Of a DNA stretch of 64,000 bases, positions 52,368 through 61,079 are shown piece after piece (the first letter of the stretch is position 1; every line of letters begins with the position of its first letter). The position numbers and the translations under genes were made by a program. The notes beneath the pieces are model-generated. The model was not told the DNA's origin. It saw nothing but the letters and a program-made list of their open reading frames with translations, and made no database searches. The stretch covers positions 868,001-932,000 of the forward strand of contig NZ_JAMXST010000001.1 in NCBI RefSeq assembly GCF_024124905.1. The letters run 5' to 3'. This stretch comes from Cellulosimicrobium cellulans. GTDB lineage: Bacteria > Actinomycetota > Actinomycetes > Actinomycetales > Cellulomonadaceae.

Positions 52368-53274
52368 GCCCGGCCAGCCGCTCCGGGTTCCGGAAGAGCA
52401 GGACGCGCACGACGCGCTCGCCGTCGTACTCGACGGACGCCGCCATCGCCGGCGCCCCCTCCACGGTCCACACCCCGCCCAGCGCGCCGTTGACCAGCGC
52501 CGGCTCGAAGGCCATCGCCGTCGTCTCGGGCTTCGCCGAGAGGCCCACGAGCATGCGCGCCACCTTGTCCGCCCCCGTCACGGGTCGCAGCGCCGCGCGC
52601 GCCTTCCCGCCGCCGTCGCTCACCACGACGACGTCCGGCGCGAGGACCTCGACGAGCGCGGTCGTGTCACCCGTGGCGCACGCGGCCATGAACCGCTCGA
52701 CGGCGGCACGCTGCGCGTCGTCGGGCGGCGTGAACCGCGGGCGACGCGCCCGCACGTGCTCGCGCGCGCGGTGCGCGGTCTGACGCACGGACTCGGCCGA
52801 GCGGTCGAGGCCCTCGGCGATCTCGTCGTACGGGACGTCGAACACCTCGCGCAGCACGAACACGGCGCGCTCGAGCGGGCTCAGCGTCTCCAGCACGACG
52901 AGCAGCGCCATCGAGACGTCCTCCGCGCGCTCGACCTGCAGCGCGGCGTCCGGCGTCGTGAGGAGCGGGTCGGGCAACCACGACCCCACGTACGTCTCGC
53001 GGCGCGCCCGCAGCGCGCGCAGCCGGTCGAGCGCGAGCCGGGTCGTGACGCGCACGAGGTAGGCGCGCGGGTCCAGGACGTCGGACCGGTCCGCAGCGGA
53101 CCAGCGCAGCCACGCCTCCTGGACCACGTCCTCGGCGTCGGCCGCGGAGCCCGTCATCTCGTAGGCGACGGTGAAGAGGAGCCGGCGGTGGGCGCTGAAC
53201 GGTACGAGAACCGGGTCGGGGCCGCGACGGTCCGCGACGTCGTCGGGCGGCGCGGTCTCGGCGTCGTCGCTCAC
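52354..53274 (-). CDS. ECF41-family sigma factor (SigJ-like)
   Basis: The 306-residue sigma factor has region 2 (FTVAYEMTGSAADAEDVVQEAWLRW, core GSAADAEDVVQEAWLRW), region 4 (LSPLERAVFVLREVFDVPYDEIAEGL, core LERAVFVLREVFDVPYDEIA) and a C-terminal SnoaL-like domain with the ECF41 motif DGGGK, which takes over the anti-sigma role. ECF41 factors are encoded next to a carboxymuconolactone decarboxylase-like (or oxidoreductase) gene and drive that gene's promoter. Here the partner is directly upstream and overlaps by GTGA. The promoter is at 53926-53952. Confidence 0.93.
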   Translation of the reverse strand: MSDDAETAPPDDVADRRGPDPVLVPFSAHRRLLFTVAYEMTGSAADAEDVVQEAWLRWSAADRSDVLDPRAYLVRVTTRLALDRLRALRARRETYVGSWLPDPLLTTPDAALQVERAEDVSMALLVVLETLSPLERAVFVLREVFDVPYDEIAEGLDRSAESVRQTAHRAREHVRARRPRFTPPDDAQRAAVERFMAACATGDTTALVEVLAPDVVVVSDGGGKARAALRPVTGADKVARMLVGLSAKPETTAMAFEPALVNGALGGVWTVEGAPAMAASVEYDGERVVRVLLFRNPERLAGLRRA

Positions 53275-53864
53275 CCGGCCAGCCTGCCAGCCGTCGCCGC
53301 CGTGCGCAGCCCGCCGTCGAGCGGGACCTCGCAGCGGTCGCTGAAGCCCTGGCTGGACAGGCCGAGGGCCGCGTTGATCCGGCTGCGCAGGTTCTCCAGC
53401 GCGACGACGGCGGTGAGCTCGACGAACGCGGGCTCACCCAGGTCGTCGACCAGCGCGGCCGCGAGCTCGTCCGTCACCGTCGGCGGGGTCGCGGTGGCCG
53501 CCTCGGCGTACTCGAGCACGCGCCGCTCGACGGCGGTGTACGCGTCGCTGTCGCGCCACGCGGGCACGTCGTGGAGCTTGCGGGGGTCGACGTCGCCGTG
53601 CTCCGACTCCCAGTAGCCGAAGTCGACGCACCACGAGCAGCCGATCTGCACCGCGGACGCCATGACCGCGAGCGCCGAGAGCGTCGGGTCGAGCGTCCGC
53701 CAGCGCGCGGCCCCGGCCTCGAGGACGCAGTACGTCGTCGCGACGCGCGGGTCGTGCCCGATGGCGGCGAGCGGCTCGAGCACGGCGCCGTACCGCCGGC
53801 GCGAGAGCGCCGCGAGCGTGCGGTTGAGCAGGGTCCGGGGCGGGTCGAGCGAGATGCGGGCCAC
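53271..53864 (-). CDS. Carboxymuconolactone decarboxylase-like (AhpD-fold) protein, ECF41 partner
   Basis: The 197-residue protein has the AhpD/CMD fold with the redox pair CSWC in VQIGCSWCVDFGYWES, the usual motif for disulfide reductase-like activity, and the helix ELTAVVALENLRSRINAALG (as ELTAVVALENLRSRINAA). CMD-like partners are the best documented neighbours of ECF41 sigma factors; they are thought to be enzymes of redox or carbonyl metabolism. It is the first gene after the ECF41-type promoter and is translationally coupled to the sigma gene. Confidence 0.9.
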   Translation of the reverse strand: MARISLDPPRTLLNRTLAALSRRRYGAVLEPLAAIGHDPRVATTYCVLEAGAARWRTLDPTLSALAVMASAVQIGCSWCVDFGYWESEHGDVDPRKLHDVPAWRDSDAYTAVERRVLEYAEAATATPPTVTDELAAALVDDLGEPAFVELTAVVALENLRSRINAALGLSSQGFSDRCEVPLDGGLRTAATAGRLAG

Positions 53865-53925
53865 GAGGGTCTCCTTCCGTCAGCCGGCGCGGTGCGCGCC
53901 GGTCGAGCGCGGGGTCGACCATCCA

Positions 53926-53952
53926 GACGCGCGCCGCGGGCCGCGCGTGACA
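53926..53952 (-). promoter_or_regulatory. ECF41-type promoter
   Basis: On the minus strand TGTCACG (53946-53952) and CGTC (53926-53929) are separated by exactly 16 bases, against the published ECF41 pattern TGTCACA-N16-CGTC. One mismatch in the -35. It lies 62 bases before the CMD start, so the operon should be autoregulated. Confidence 0.85.
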
Positions 53953-53971
53953 CGCACGCGCGTGACCTGCG

Positions 53972-54223
53972 TCACGGCCGGTGCGCGCGCTTCTCGTTGC
54001 CCCGCCGGTAGTTCCCCGTCGCCCGCGCGAGCAGGAGCTGGACCTCGACCTCGTCGTCGCGCGCCTCGGCCCGCTCCAGGGCCGCGACGAGGCGGTCGGC
54101 CGCCGCCCCCGCGACCGTGACGACGACGCGACCGCCGCGCGCGACCCGGACGCGGCCGTCCTTGGTCACCTGGTGGTCGAACGGGTCGGGGAACGGGTCG
54201 GGGGGTGTGCGGTCGCTCGTCAT
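53972..54223 (-). CDS. Short conserved-looking protein, unknown function
   Basis: The 83-residue protein reads MTSDRTPPDPFPDPFDHQ, then VTKDGRVRVARGGRVVVTVAGAAADRLVAALE (core VTKDGRVRVARGGRVVVTV) and RATGNYRRGNEKRAH. Two short strands, a helix and a basic end. The ATG at 54223 has no strong ribosome-binding site. It sits 20 bases upstream of the ECF41 promoter and downstream of the MFS gene with nine bases between. Similar short proteins are widespread in actinobacteria, I believe, but I do not recognise the family. Confidence 0.65.
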   Translation of the reverse strand: MTSDRTPPDPFPDPFDHQVTKDGRVRVARGGRVVVTVAGAAADRLVAALERAEARDDEVEVQLLLARATGNYRRGNEKRAHRP

Positions 54224-54232
54224 CCCGCCACG

Positions 54233-55513
54233 CTAGGGCGCGTCGGACGACGCGCGCACCGCCTTTTGCCCGGCGTGCGGTCGCACGAGGTTCGCGAGCG
54301 GCGAGTAGCGCGGCACCCAGCGCGCGAGAGCCGCCGCGGACCCCGCGCCGAGGAGCGACGTCGCCCAGACGCCGGCCGCGAGCGACCCCAGCGCGGCCCC
54401 CGCCGAGAGCACGAGGGGGCCCAGCGCGTCGCCGGTGTCCTGGAAGAGCCGCCACACGCTGAGGAAGGTCGGGCGCACGTCCGCGGGGGCGACGTCGGCC
54501 CCGAGCGTCATGACGATGCCCGACCCCATCCCGTTGCCGACCCCGAGCACGGCCGCGACGACGGTCACCGCGCCCACCGTGTGGGCGAGGGGCAGGAGCG
54601 CGAGCCCGGCGGCCATGGTGAGCATCGACGGCACGGCGACCCACAGGCGCCCGAACCGGTCCATGACCTTGCCCGCCGGGTAGAACAGCAGCATGTCGAG
54701 CGCGCCGGAGACGCCGAAGACCAACGACGTCACCTCCGCGTCCAGCCCGAGGTGCTCGCCCCAGAGCGGGATGACGGTCTGGCGTGCCCCGCGGACGGCG
54801 CTCACCAGGAGGATCGCGACGCCGAGGGTCGCGAAGAGGCGCCGGTGCTCACGAGCGACGGCGGCGATCGTGACGCGTGGGCCGCTCGACGCACGGCTCA
54901 CCCGGGACCTGGCCCGACCGTCGCGCTCGCTCCCGTCCGGGCGCACGACGGCGAGCACCGCCACCGCGGCGAGCGCCGCCCCGGCCCCGAGCCAGTACGC
55001 GCCCCGCACGTCCGTCGCCGCGATGACCGCGGCACCGGCGAACGGGCCGAGGAACAGTCCGATGCGGTGCACCCCCGCGAGCGTGGACAGGACCCGCGCC
55101 CGCCGCAGCGGCGGGGTGATCTCCGTGAGGTACGCCTGCCGGGCGAGGTTGAAGACGGCGGTCGACGCCCCGAGCGCGAGGACCCCCACGGCGAGGCCCC
55201 ACAGGCTCGGCGTGAGCGCGACCCCCGTGAACGCCGCCGCGGCGACGCCGCCCGCGAGGAGCATCGCCGCGCGGTCGCCGAGCCGCTGGGCGAGCGCCCC
55301 GGCCGGGAGGTCGAACAGGATCTTGCCGATCGGGACGAGCGCGGCGATCAGCCCCGCGACCGTGAGGCTCGCGCCGCGACCGGTCGCGGTGACCGCGACC
55401 ACGGGCAGCATCGCGCCGATGCCGATCTCGAGCACGAGGGTCGGGACGAACGCGCCGAGGACGACGCTGCGGAGCGGGAAGAGCGGCGCGTCGGTGCCCG
55501 CCGGGGCGGTCAC
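54233..55513 (-). CDS. MFS transporter
   Basis: The 426-residue protein has twelve predicted membrane segments. It has GGASLTVAGLIAALVPIGKILFDLPAGALAQRLGDR (core IGKILFDLPAGALAQRLG), the A-loop variant typical of MFS sugar or drug exporters (SetA/NarK-like), and GKVMDRFGRLWVAVPS in the second half. The GTG at 55513 overlaps the stop of the LysR gene as GTGA, so both form one operon. It may be regulated by that LysR. Substrate unknown. Confidence 0.85.
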   Translation of the reverse strand: MTAPAGTDAPLFPLRSVVLGAFVPTLVLEIGIGAMLPVVAVTATGRGASLTVAGLIAALVPIGKILFDLPAGALAQRLGDRAAMLLAGGVAAAAFTGVALTPSLWGLAVGVLALGASTAVFNLARQAYLTEITPPLRRARVLSTLAGVHRIGLFLGPFAGAAVIAATDVRGAYWLGAGAALAAVAVLAVVRPDGSERDGRARSRVSRASSGPRVTIAAVAREHRRLFATLGVAILLVSAVRGARQTVIPLWGEHLGLDAEVTSLVFGVSGALDMLLFYPAGKVMDRFGRLWVAVPSMLTMAAGLALLPLAHTVGAVTVVAAVLGVGNGMGSGIVMTLGADVAPADVRPTFLSVWRLFQDTGDALGPLVLSAGAALGSLAAGVWATSLLGAGSAAALARWVPRYSPLANLVRPHAGQKAVRASSDAP

Positions 55514-56463
55514 CGCACCTCCGCCGCGGCCTCGACGCCCACCGGCTCGTCGTCGGGCCGCGTCACCTCCGCCCCGCGGCACGCGGGAGCGTCGGCGAGG
55601 AGCTCGAGGAGCTGGGGCGCGGCGGAGGCCGTGCTGTCCCAGCGTCCGGTCACCACGGAGACGACCCAGCTCGGCGCGCCGCCCTCCGGCAGCGGGATCG
55701 TCACGAGGCGCTCGGCCTGCGGCTTCGCGGCCACGTGGCGGGGCACGAGGGCGATGCCGAGACCGCGGTCGACGAGCTCGAGGAGCGTGTGCACGTCGTT
55801 GACCGAGCACCGCACGCGCCGGTGGACGCCGTGCGCCGCGCACGTGGCGTCGTTGACGGGACGCGCACCCCACGACGGGTCGAAGTCGACGAACTCCTGG
55901 CCGGAGAGGTCGGCCCAGTCGACCCTGCCCCGCGCGGCGAACGGGTGCTCCGGGGCGCACACGAGCACGAGCGGCTCGCTGCCCAGCACGGTCTGCGACA
56001 ACGACCCCAGGTGCTCGGTGGTCGCGACGAACGCGACGTCGAGGTCGCCCTCGCGCACGCGTGCGAGGAGGTCGTGCGAGCCGGCCTGCGCGAAGTGGAT
56101 CTCCACCTGGGGGTAGCGGCGGTGGAAGCGCTCGAGCAGCGTGGTGACGTCGAGGACGCCGAGGCACTGCTCCGAGCCGACCCGCAGCGAGCCGGACAGG
56201 GCGCGCGTCGCGCGGACGACCGCGTCGCGCCCGGCGGCCGCCTGCGCGAGCATGGAGCGTGCGTGGGGCAGCAGCGCCAGGCCCGCCTCGGTGGGCTCGA
56301 CGCGGCGGGTCGTGCGCGTGAACAGGCTCGCGCCGAGCTCCTCCTCGAGGCTCCGGACCGCGGCGGACAGGCCCGACTGCGAGACCCCGACGAGCTGGGC
56401 GGCCCGGGTGAACTGGCGCTCGTCCGCGAGCGCGACGAGGTACTCCATCTGACGAAGATCCAT
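55510..56463 (-). CDS. LysR-type transcriptional regulator
   Basis: The 317-residue protein has the LysR winged helix-turn-helix at residues 1-60 (MDLRQMEYLVALADERQFTRAAQLVGVSQSGLSAAV, core FTRAAQLVGVSQSGLSAAV) and a substrate-binding domain. It is divergent from the aldo/keto reductase pair, 160 bases away, with a dyad in between. A typical LysR would activate the divergent genes in response to a small ligand, which here could be a carbonyl compound. Confidence 0.92.
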   Translation of the reverse strand: MDLRQMEYLVALADERQFTRAAQLVGVSQSGLSAAVRSLEEELGASLFTRTTRRVEPTEAGLALLPHARSMLAQAAAGRDAVVRATRALSGSLRVGSEQCLGVLDVTTLLERFHRRYPQVEIHFAQAGSHDLLARVREGDLDVAFVATTEHLGSLSQTVLGSEPLVLVCAPEHPFAARGRVDWADLSGQEFVDFDPSWGARPVNDATCAAHGVHRRVRCSVNDVHTLLELVDRGLGIALVPRHVAAKPQAERLVTIPLPEGGAPSWVVSVVTGRWDSTASAAPQLLELLADAPACRGAEVTRPDDEPVGVEAAAEVR

Positions 56464-56487
56464 TGACCACTCGCACTTCTCTATATG

Positions 56488-56502
56488 ACAACTACTAGTT
56501 GT
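56488..56502. promoter_or_regulatory. LysR-type dyad
   Basis: ACAACTA-C-TAGTTGT is a perfect 7-bp inverted repeat, AT-rich for this genome, 25 bases before the LysR start. TTGGAC (56502-56507) and TAGGCT (56526-56531), 18 bases apart, would be the forward promoter for the reductases. Confidence 0.6.
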
Positions 56503-56625
56503 TGGACTTCTAGGTTATCGCTTCCTAGGCTCGAGCAGTGCCGGGTCGGTCGTCTCGTCCCGCCCGGCGCCCGCCTCGCCGGCGGCGACGTCCCTTCTAC
56601 CCCTGACCCCGTGAGGAAGTCCCCC

Positions 56626-57486
56626 ATGCAGCAGCGCAGTCTCGGATCCCGGACGGTCTCCGCGATCGGTCTCGGCGGCATGCCGATGTCGATCGAGGGT
56701 CGCCCGGACGAGGCCCGGTCCGTCGCGACGATCCACGCCGCGCTCGACGCGGGCGTCACGCTGATCGACACGGCCGACGCCTACCACCTGCACGCCGACG
56801 AGGTCGGGCACAACGAGGAGCTCATCGCGCGCGCCCTGCGCTCCTACGGCGCCGACACGTCCGGCGTCCTCGTCGCGACCAAGGGCGGTCACCTGCGCCC
56901 CGGCGACGGCACCTGGACCCGCGACGGCGACCCGGCCTACCTCAAGCGGGCCGCGAAGGAGTCCGCCCGCCGGCTCGGCGTCGACGCGATCGGCCTCTAC
57001 CAGTTCCACCGGCCCGACCCGGCCGTCCCGTACGCCGACTCGGTCGGTGCGCTCGTCGAGCTGCTCGACGAGGGCGTGATCGAGCAGGCGGGGATCTCCA
57101 ACGCCGACGTCGCGCAGATCGACCTCGCGCACGAGCTCCTCGGCGGCCGCCTCGCGTCGGTGCAGAACCAGTTCTCGCCCCGCTTCCGGTCCAGCCAGGG
57201 CGAGCTCGAGCACTGCGCGGCGCTCGGCGTCGCGTTCCTGCCCTGGAGCCCGCTGGGCGGCATCACGAACGCCGCCGAGCTCGGCGCGCGCCACGCCGTC
57301 TTCCAGGAGGTCGCCGACGCGCACGGCGTGAGCGTCTACCGGGTGACGCTCGCGTGGGAGCTCGCGCTCGCGCCCGTCGTGATCCCCATCCCAGGCGCCT
57401 CGCGGCCCGCGTCGATCCTCGACTCGGCGGGCGCCGCCGACGTCGTCCTCACCCCGGAGGAGGTCGCGCGGCTGTCCGCCGCGTGA
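56626..57486 (+). CDS. Aldo/keto reductase
   Basis: The 286-residue NADPH-dependent reductase has the AKR barrel with the catalytic set seen as DTADAYH (Asp, Tyr), LVATKGGH (Lys) and YQFHRPD (His), and PIPGASRP near the end for the cofactor phosphate. The ATG at 56626 follows GTGAGGAAG. It is the first of two tandem reductases in the operon opposite the LysR gene. The substrate is an aldehyde or ketone, not known. Confidence 0.92.
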   Translation: MQQRSLGSRTVSAIGLGGMPMSIEGRPDEARSVATIHAALDAGVTLIDTADAYHLHADEVGHNEELIARALRSYGADTSGVLVATKGGHLRPGDGTWTRDGDPAYLKRAAKESARRLGVDAIGLYQFHRPDPAVPYADSVGALVELLDEGVIEQAGISNADVAQIDLAHELLGGRLASVQNQFSPRFRSSQGELEHCAALGVAFLPWSPLGGITNAAELGARHAVFQEVADAHGVSVYRVTLAWELALAPVVIPIPGASRPASILDSAGAADVVLTPEEVARLSAA

Positions 57487-57522
57487 CGTCCACCGCGTCC
57501 CCACCAGCGAAGGAGCTCAGCG

Positions 57523-58455
57523 GTGAAGACCTTCACCCTCCCCGGCACCGACCTCGTCGTCCCGGACGTCGTGCTCGGCCTCATGCGCATCCAGGACAAG
57601 ACCGACGACGAGGTCCGCACGCTCGTGCGCACGGCCCGGGACGCCGGGATCACCTTCCTCGACCACGCCGACGTCTACGGCACCGACCTGCACGGCTGCG
57701 AGCGCCGGTTCGCCGAGGCGCTCGCCCTCTCCCCCGCCGAGCGCGCGGAGTGGGTCATCCAGTCCAAGGCCGGGATCGTGCGCGAGGGCCCGTACTTCGA
57801 CTTCTCCTACGAGCACCTCGTCGCGTCCGTCGAGGGTTCGCTCGACGCGCTGCGCACGGACTACCTCGACATCCTCCTGCTGCACCGGCCCGACGCCCTC
57901 GTCGAGCCCGAGGAGGTCGCGCGCGCGTTCTCCGACCTGCACGCCGCGGGCAAGGTGCGCGCGTTCGGGGTCTCGAACCACACGCCGGGGCAGATCGAGC
58001 TGCTGCGCCGGTACGTCGAGCAGCCGATCGTCGCGAACCAGCTCCAGCTCTCGATCACGCACGCGCCGATCGTCGCGCAGGGCGTCGCGGCGAACATGCA
58101 GGGACTCGACCAGTCGATCAGCCGCGACAGCGGGATCCTCGACTACTGCCGCCTGCACGACATCACCGTCCAGGCGTGGTCGCCGTTCCAGGCGGGGTTC
58201 TTCACCGGCGTCTTCCTCGGCTCGGAGAAGTACCCCGAGCTCAACGCCGTGATCGACCGGCTCGCCGCGCAGTACGACGTGCCGCCCATCGCGATCGCGA
58301 CCGCCTGGATCACGCGACACCCGGCACGGATGCAGGTCGTGCTCGGGACCACGAACCCGGAGCGCGTCGCAGGCGCGGCCGTCGGCTCCGACGTGCCGCT
58401 CACGCGCGCCGAGTGGTACGAGCTGTTCCGCGCCGCGGGCTACACCGTCCCCTGA
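57523..58455 (+). CDS. Aldo/keto reductase (YdhF-like)
   Basis: The 310-residue reductase shows the catalytic residues in DHADVYGTD (Asp, Tyr, with H instead of the usual T), VIQSKAGIV (Lys) and ILLLHRPDAL (His), and ends with VVLGTTNPERV. It is most like the YdhF branch. It starts at GTG 57523 with AAGGAG upstream and follows the first reductase by 36 bases, forming one operon. The two differ in length and sequence, so are not a recent duplication. Confidence 0.92.
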   Translation: MKTFTLPGTDLVVPDVVLGLMRIQDKTDDEVRTLVRTARDAGITFLDHADVYGTDLHGCERRFAEALALSPAERAEWVIQSKAGIVREGPYFDFSYEHLVASVEGSLDALRTDYLDILLLHRPDALVEPEEVARAFSDLHAAGKVRAFGVSNHTPGQIELLRRYVEQPIVANQLQLSITHAPIVAQGVAANMQGLDQSISRDSGILDYCRLHDITVQAWSPFQAGFFTGVFLGSEKYPELNAVIDRLAAQYDVPPIAIATAWITRHPARMQVVLGTTNPERVAGAAVGSDVPLTRAEWYELFRAAGYTVP

Positions 58456-58547
58456 CGGACGCTCCGCGCGGGGCGTCCCGCACGCCCGTGCCGAAGGTCA
58501 CGCACGGGCCGTCCGGGCCGCCCCGCGGGGCGGTCTAGGCTCGTGCC

Positions 58548-58997
58548 GTGGCAACCTTCTCGGCAGTGACCCGGCAGCACATCCTCCAGGCGATCGCGGA
58601 CTGGGACGACCGGGGTCGGGACGCGTTCCTCGGGGTCTACGGCTTCACCGCCAGCCCCGGGACGCCTCTCCTGCACGAGGACCGGGCGTACGACGCCCAG
58701 GCGATCCTCGGCGTCGCGCATCGCTACGCGACCGGGCGCGTGGCGACGGCCGAGGAGTTCCGCAACAGCCCCGTCGGCGTCGCCGACCTGCTCCGCAAGC
58801 GCGGGTTCGACGTGCCCGGCGCCGCCCCTGCGGCGCCGGCGCCGGCGCGTCGGACCGCGGCGAAGGCCGCCACCACGCCTCGCGCCCCCCGGCGCACCAC
58901 GACGCCGCGCGCGTCCGAGCTCGAGAAGCCGCCGGCCGTGTGCCCCACGTGCTTCACGGTCCTGCCCGCGACGGGCATCTGCGACGACTGCGGCTGA
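58548..58997 (+). CDS. Standalone ScoMcrA-type head domain with zinc ribbon
   Basis: The 149-residue protein starts at GTG 58548. Residues about 1-85 resemble the N-terminal head domain of ScoMcrA-like type IV restriction enzymes: FSAVTRQHILQAIADWDDRGRDAFLGVYGF (core HILQAIADWDDRGRDAF), then AYDAQAILGVAHRYATG. There is no SRA or HNH nuclease part. A Pro/Ala/Arg/Thr-rich linker of about 40 residues is followed by a zinc ribbon with CPTC at about 135 and CDDC near the end. The head domain in ScoMcrA binds DNA; here it would be a small DNA-binding adaptor. Based on my memory of the family, so moderate confidence. Confidence 0.6.
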   Translation: MATFSAVTRQHILQAIADWDDRGRDAFLGVYGFTASPGTPLLHEDRAYDAQAILGVAHRYATGRVATAEEFRNSPVGVADLLRKRGFDVPGAAPAAPAPARRTAAKAATTPRAPRRTTTPRASELEKPPAVCPTCFTVLPATGICDDCG

Positions 58998-59013
58998 ACC
59001 GGGTCCCCCGACG

Positions 59014-59059
59014 CACGACGAAGGGGCGCCGTCCGACCGGACGGCGCCCCTTCGTCGTG
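59014..59059. terminator. Bidirectional terminator hairpin
   Basis: A perfect 22-bp inverted repeat (59014-59035 with 59038-59059), with the centre opening to a small loop, lies 17 and 20 bases from the convergent stops of the ScoMcrA-type gene and the third aldo/keto reductase. Confidence 0.85.
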
Positions 59060-59078
59060 GGTCCGCGGCGGGACCGGG

Positions 59079-59993
<915 letters not shown>

Positions 59994-60039
59994 TCATGAG
60001 TCCCTGACCTGCTGCGCGAGATCCGGGCTGGACTTTGTA

Positions 60040-60056
60040 GATCACGGTTTGGTTAC
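60040..60056. promoter_or_regulatory. Possible MtrA-type site before the SH3/M15-like gene
   Basis: On the minus strand the 17 bases read GTAACCAAACCGTGATC, two GTNA[CT] half-sites spaced like the MtrA motif that controls cell-wall hydrolases in mycobacteria and streptomycetes. It lies 40 bases before the ATG. TTTGTAGATC just upstream could hold the -10. Confidence 0.35.
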
Positions 60057-60095
60057 ATGGGCGCGGTCCTGACCACGAACGAACCGGAGCGCACC

Positions 60096-61064
60096 ATGTC
60101 CCGAGGCCGCCACAGCGCAGCCCCCGCAGCTCCCGCACGCTCGTTCCGGCTCCCGGCGCGGCCCGCCCTCCCGGCACTCCCGGCGCGCGCCCTCAAGCTC
60201 CCGGCGCTGGCGCTCGTCGGGCTGCTCGGCGCGGGCGTCGTCGGTGCAGGGCCGCAGCCCGCCGAGGGCAACCCCGACCTCGCGCCGCTGAGCGTCGAGC
60301 CGGCCAGCGGATCGACCGTCGAGCGCGGGACCGGCGCCGCCAGCCGCTCGTCCGAGCGCACGGCTCCCCCGGCGGCAGCCCAGGAGGCCCCGCTCGTCGA
60401 GACCTCGGCGACGATCACCGTGGTCCCCGCCGCCGAGGTCGCCCCGGTCGTCCCCGTCGCCACCGGCCAGCTCTGGACCACCGACGCCGTCAACGTCCGC
60501 ACCGGGCCGTCTGCCGACGCCGGGCGCGTCGCGACCGCCGCGTTCGGCACCGCCGTCGACGTCACCGGCACGACCGAGGGCGAGTGGAGCCAGGTCGTCT
60601 GGGACGGCGCGGCGGCCTGGATCAAGTCCAGCTTCCTCGCGGACTCCCAGCCCGAGGCGCCGGCGGCGACCGCCGCGAGCGGCGGGTCCAGCGCGAGCGG
60701 CATCTCCGACGCCGCCTGCTCGGTGAGCTCCGGGATCGAGTCGTCGCTCCGGTCCAACGCCCGTGCGGTCTACCGGGCGGTGTGCGCGATCTTCCCCCAG
60801 GTGACGTCCTACGGCGGAATCCGCCCGGGCGACAGCGGCGACCACGGCACCGGCCGAGCCCTCGACATCATGATCACGGGCGAGACGGGCTGGGAGATCG
60901 CGCGCTACCTCCAGGCCAACGCCGGCGCCCTCGGGATCACCTACCTCATCTACCAGCAGCAGATCTGGATGGCCGGAGACCCCGCGAGCGCGTGGTCCGG
61001 CATGGAGGACCGCGGCGGCACGACCGCGAACCACTTCGACCACGTGCACGTCAGCACGTCGTAG
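60096..61064 (+). CDS. Secreted SH3 + M15-like cell-wall protein
   Basis: The 322-residue protein has a basic, Pro/Ala-rich N-terminus with a membrane-spanning signal (LKLPALALVGLLGAGVVGAGP, as LPALALVGLLGAGVVGA), a disordered segment, a bacterial SH3 domain (TDAVNVRTGPSADAGRVATAAFGTAVDVTG, core VNVRTGPSADAGRV), and a C-terminal domain with the M15-like zinc pattern HGTGRALDIM (His, Asp) and HFDHVHV (His). The C-terminal part resembles the ARB_07466-like domain. It probably cuts or binds peptidoglycan. The signal's length suggests it may stay anchored. The ATG at 60096 follows CGGAG. Confidence 0.82.
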   Translation: MSRGRHSAAPAAPARSFRLPARPALPALPARALKLPALALVGLLGAGVVGAGPQPAEGNPDLAPLSVEPASGSTVERGTGAASRSSERTAPPAAAQEAPLVETSATITVVPAAEVAPVVPVATGQLWTTDAVNVRTGPSADAGRVATAAFGTAVDVTGTTEGEWSQVVWDGAAAWIKSSFLADSQPEAPAATAASGGSSASGISDAACSVSSGIESSLRSNARAVYRAVCAIFPQVTSYGGIRPGDSGDHGTGRALDIMITGETGWEIARYLQANAGALGITYLIYQQQIWMAGDPASAWSGMEDRGGTTANHFDHVHVSTS

Positions 61065-61079
61065 GCCACGACCGCACGG

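Noticed and set aside
56485-56625. Longer start for the first aldo/keto reductase at 56485
   Set aside because: It would translate the LysR dyad and promoter; GTGAGGAAG precedes the ATG at 56626, where the family sequence begins.
60120-60230. Resemblance of CTCGTTCCGGCTCCCGG to the loop of the structured element
   Set aside because: Only CTCGTTCC matches, no flanking inverted arms exist, and the repetition is explained by the Pro/Ala/Leu codons of the N-terminal region of the SH3 gene.
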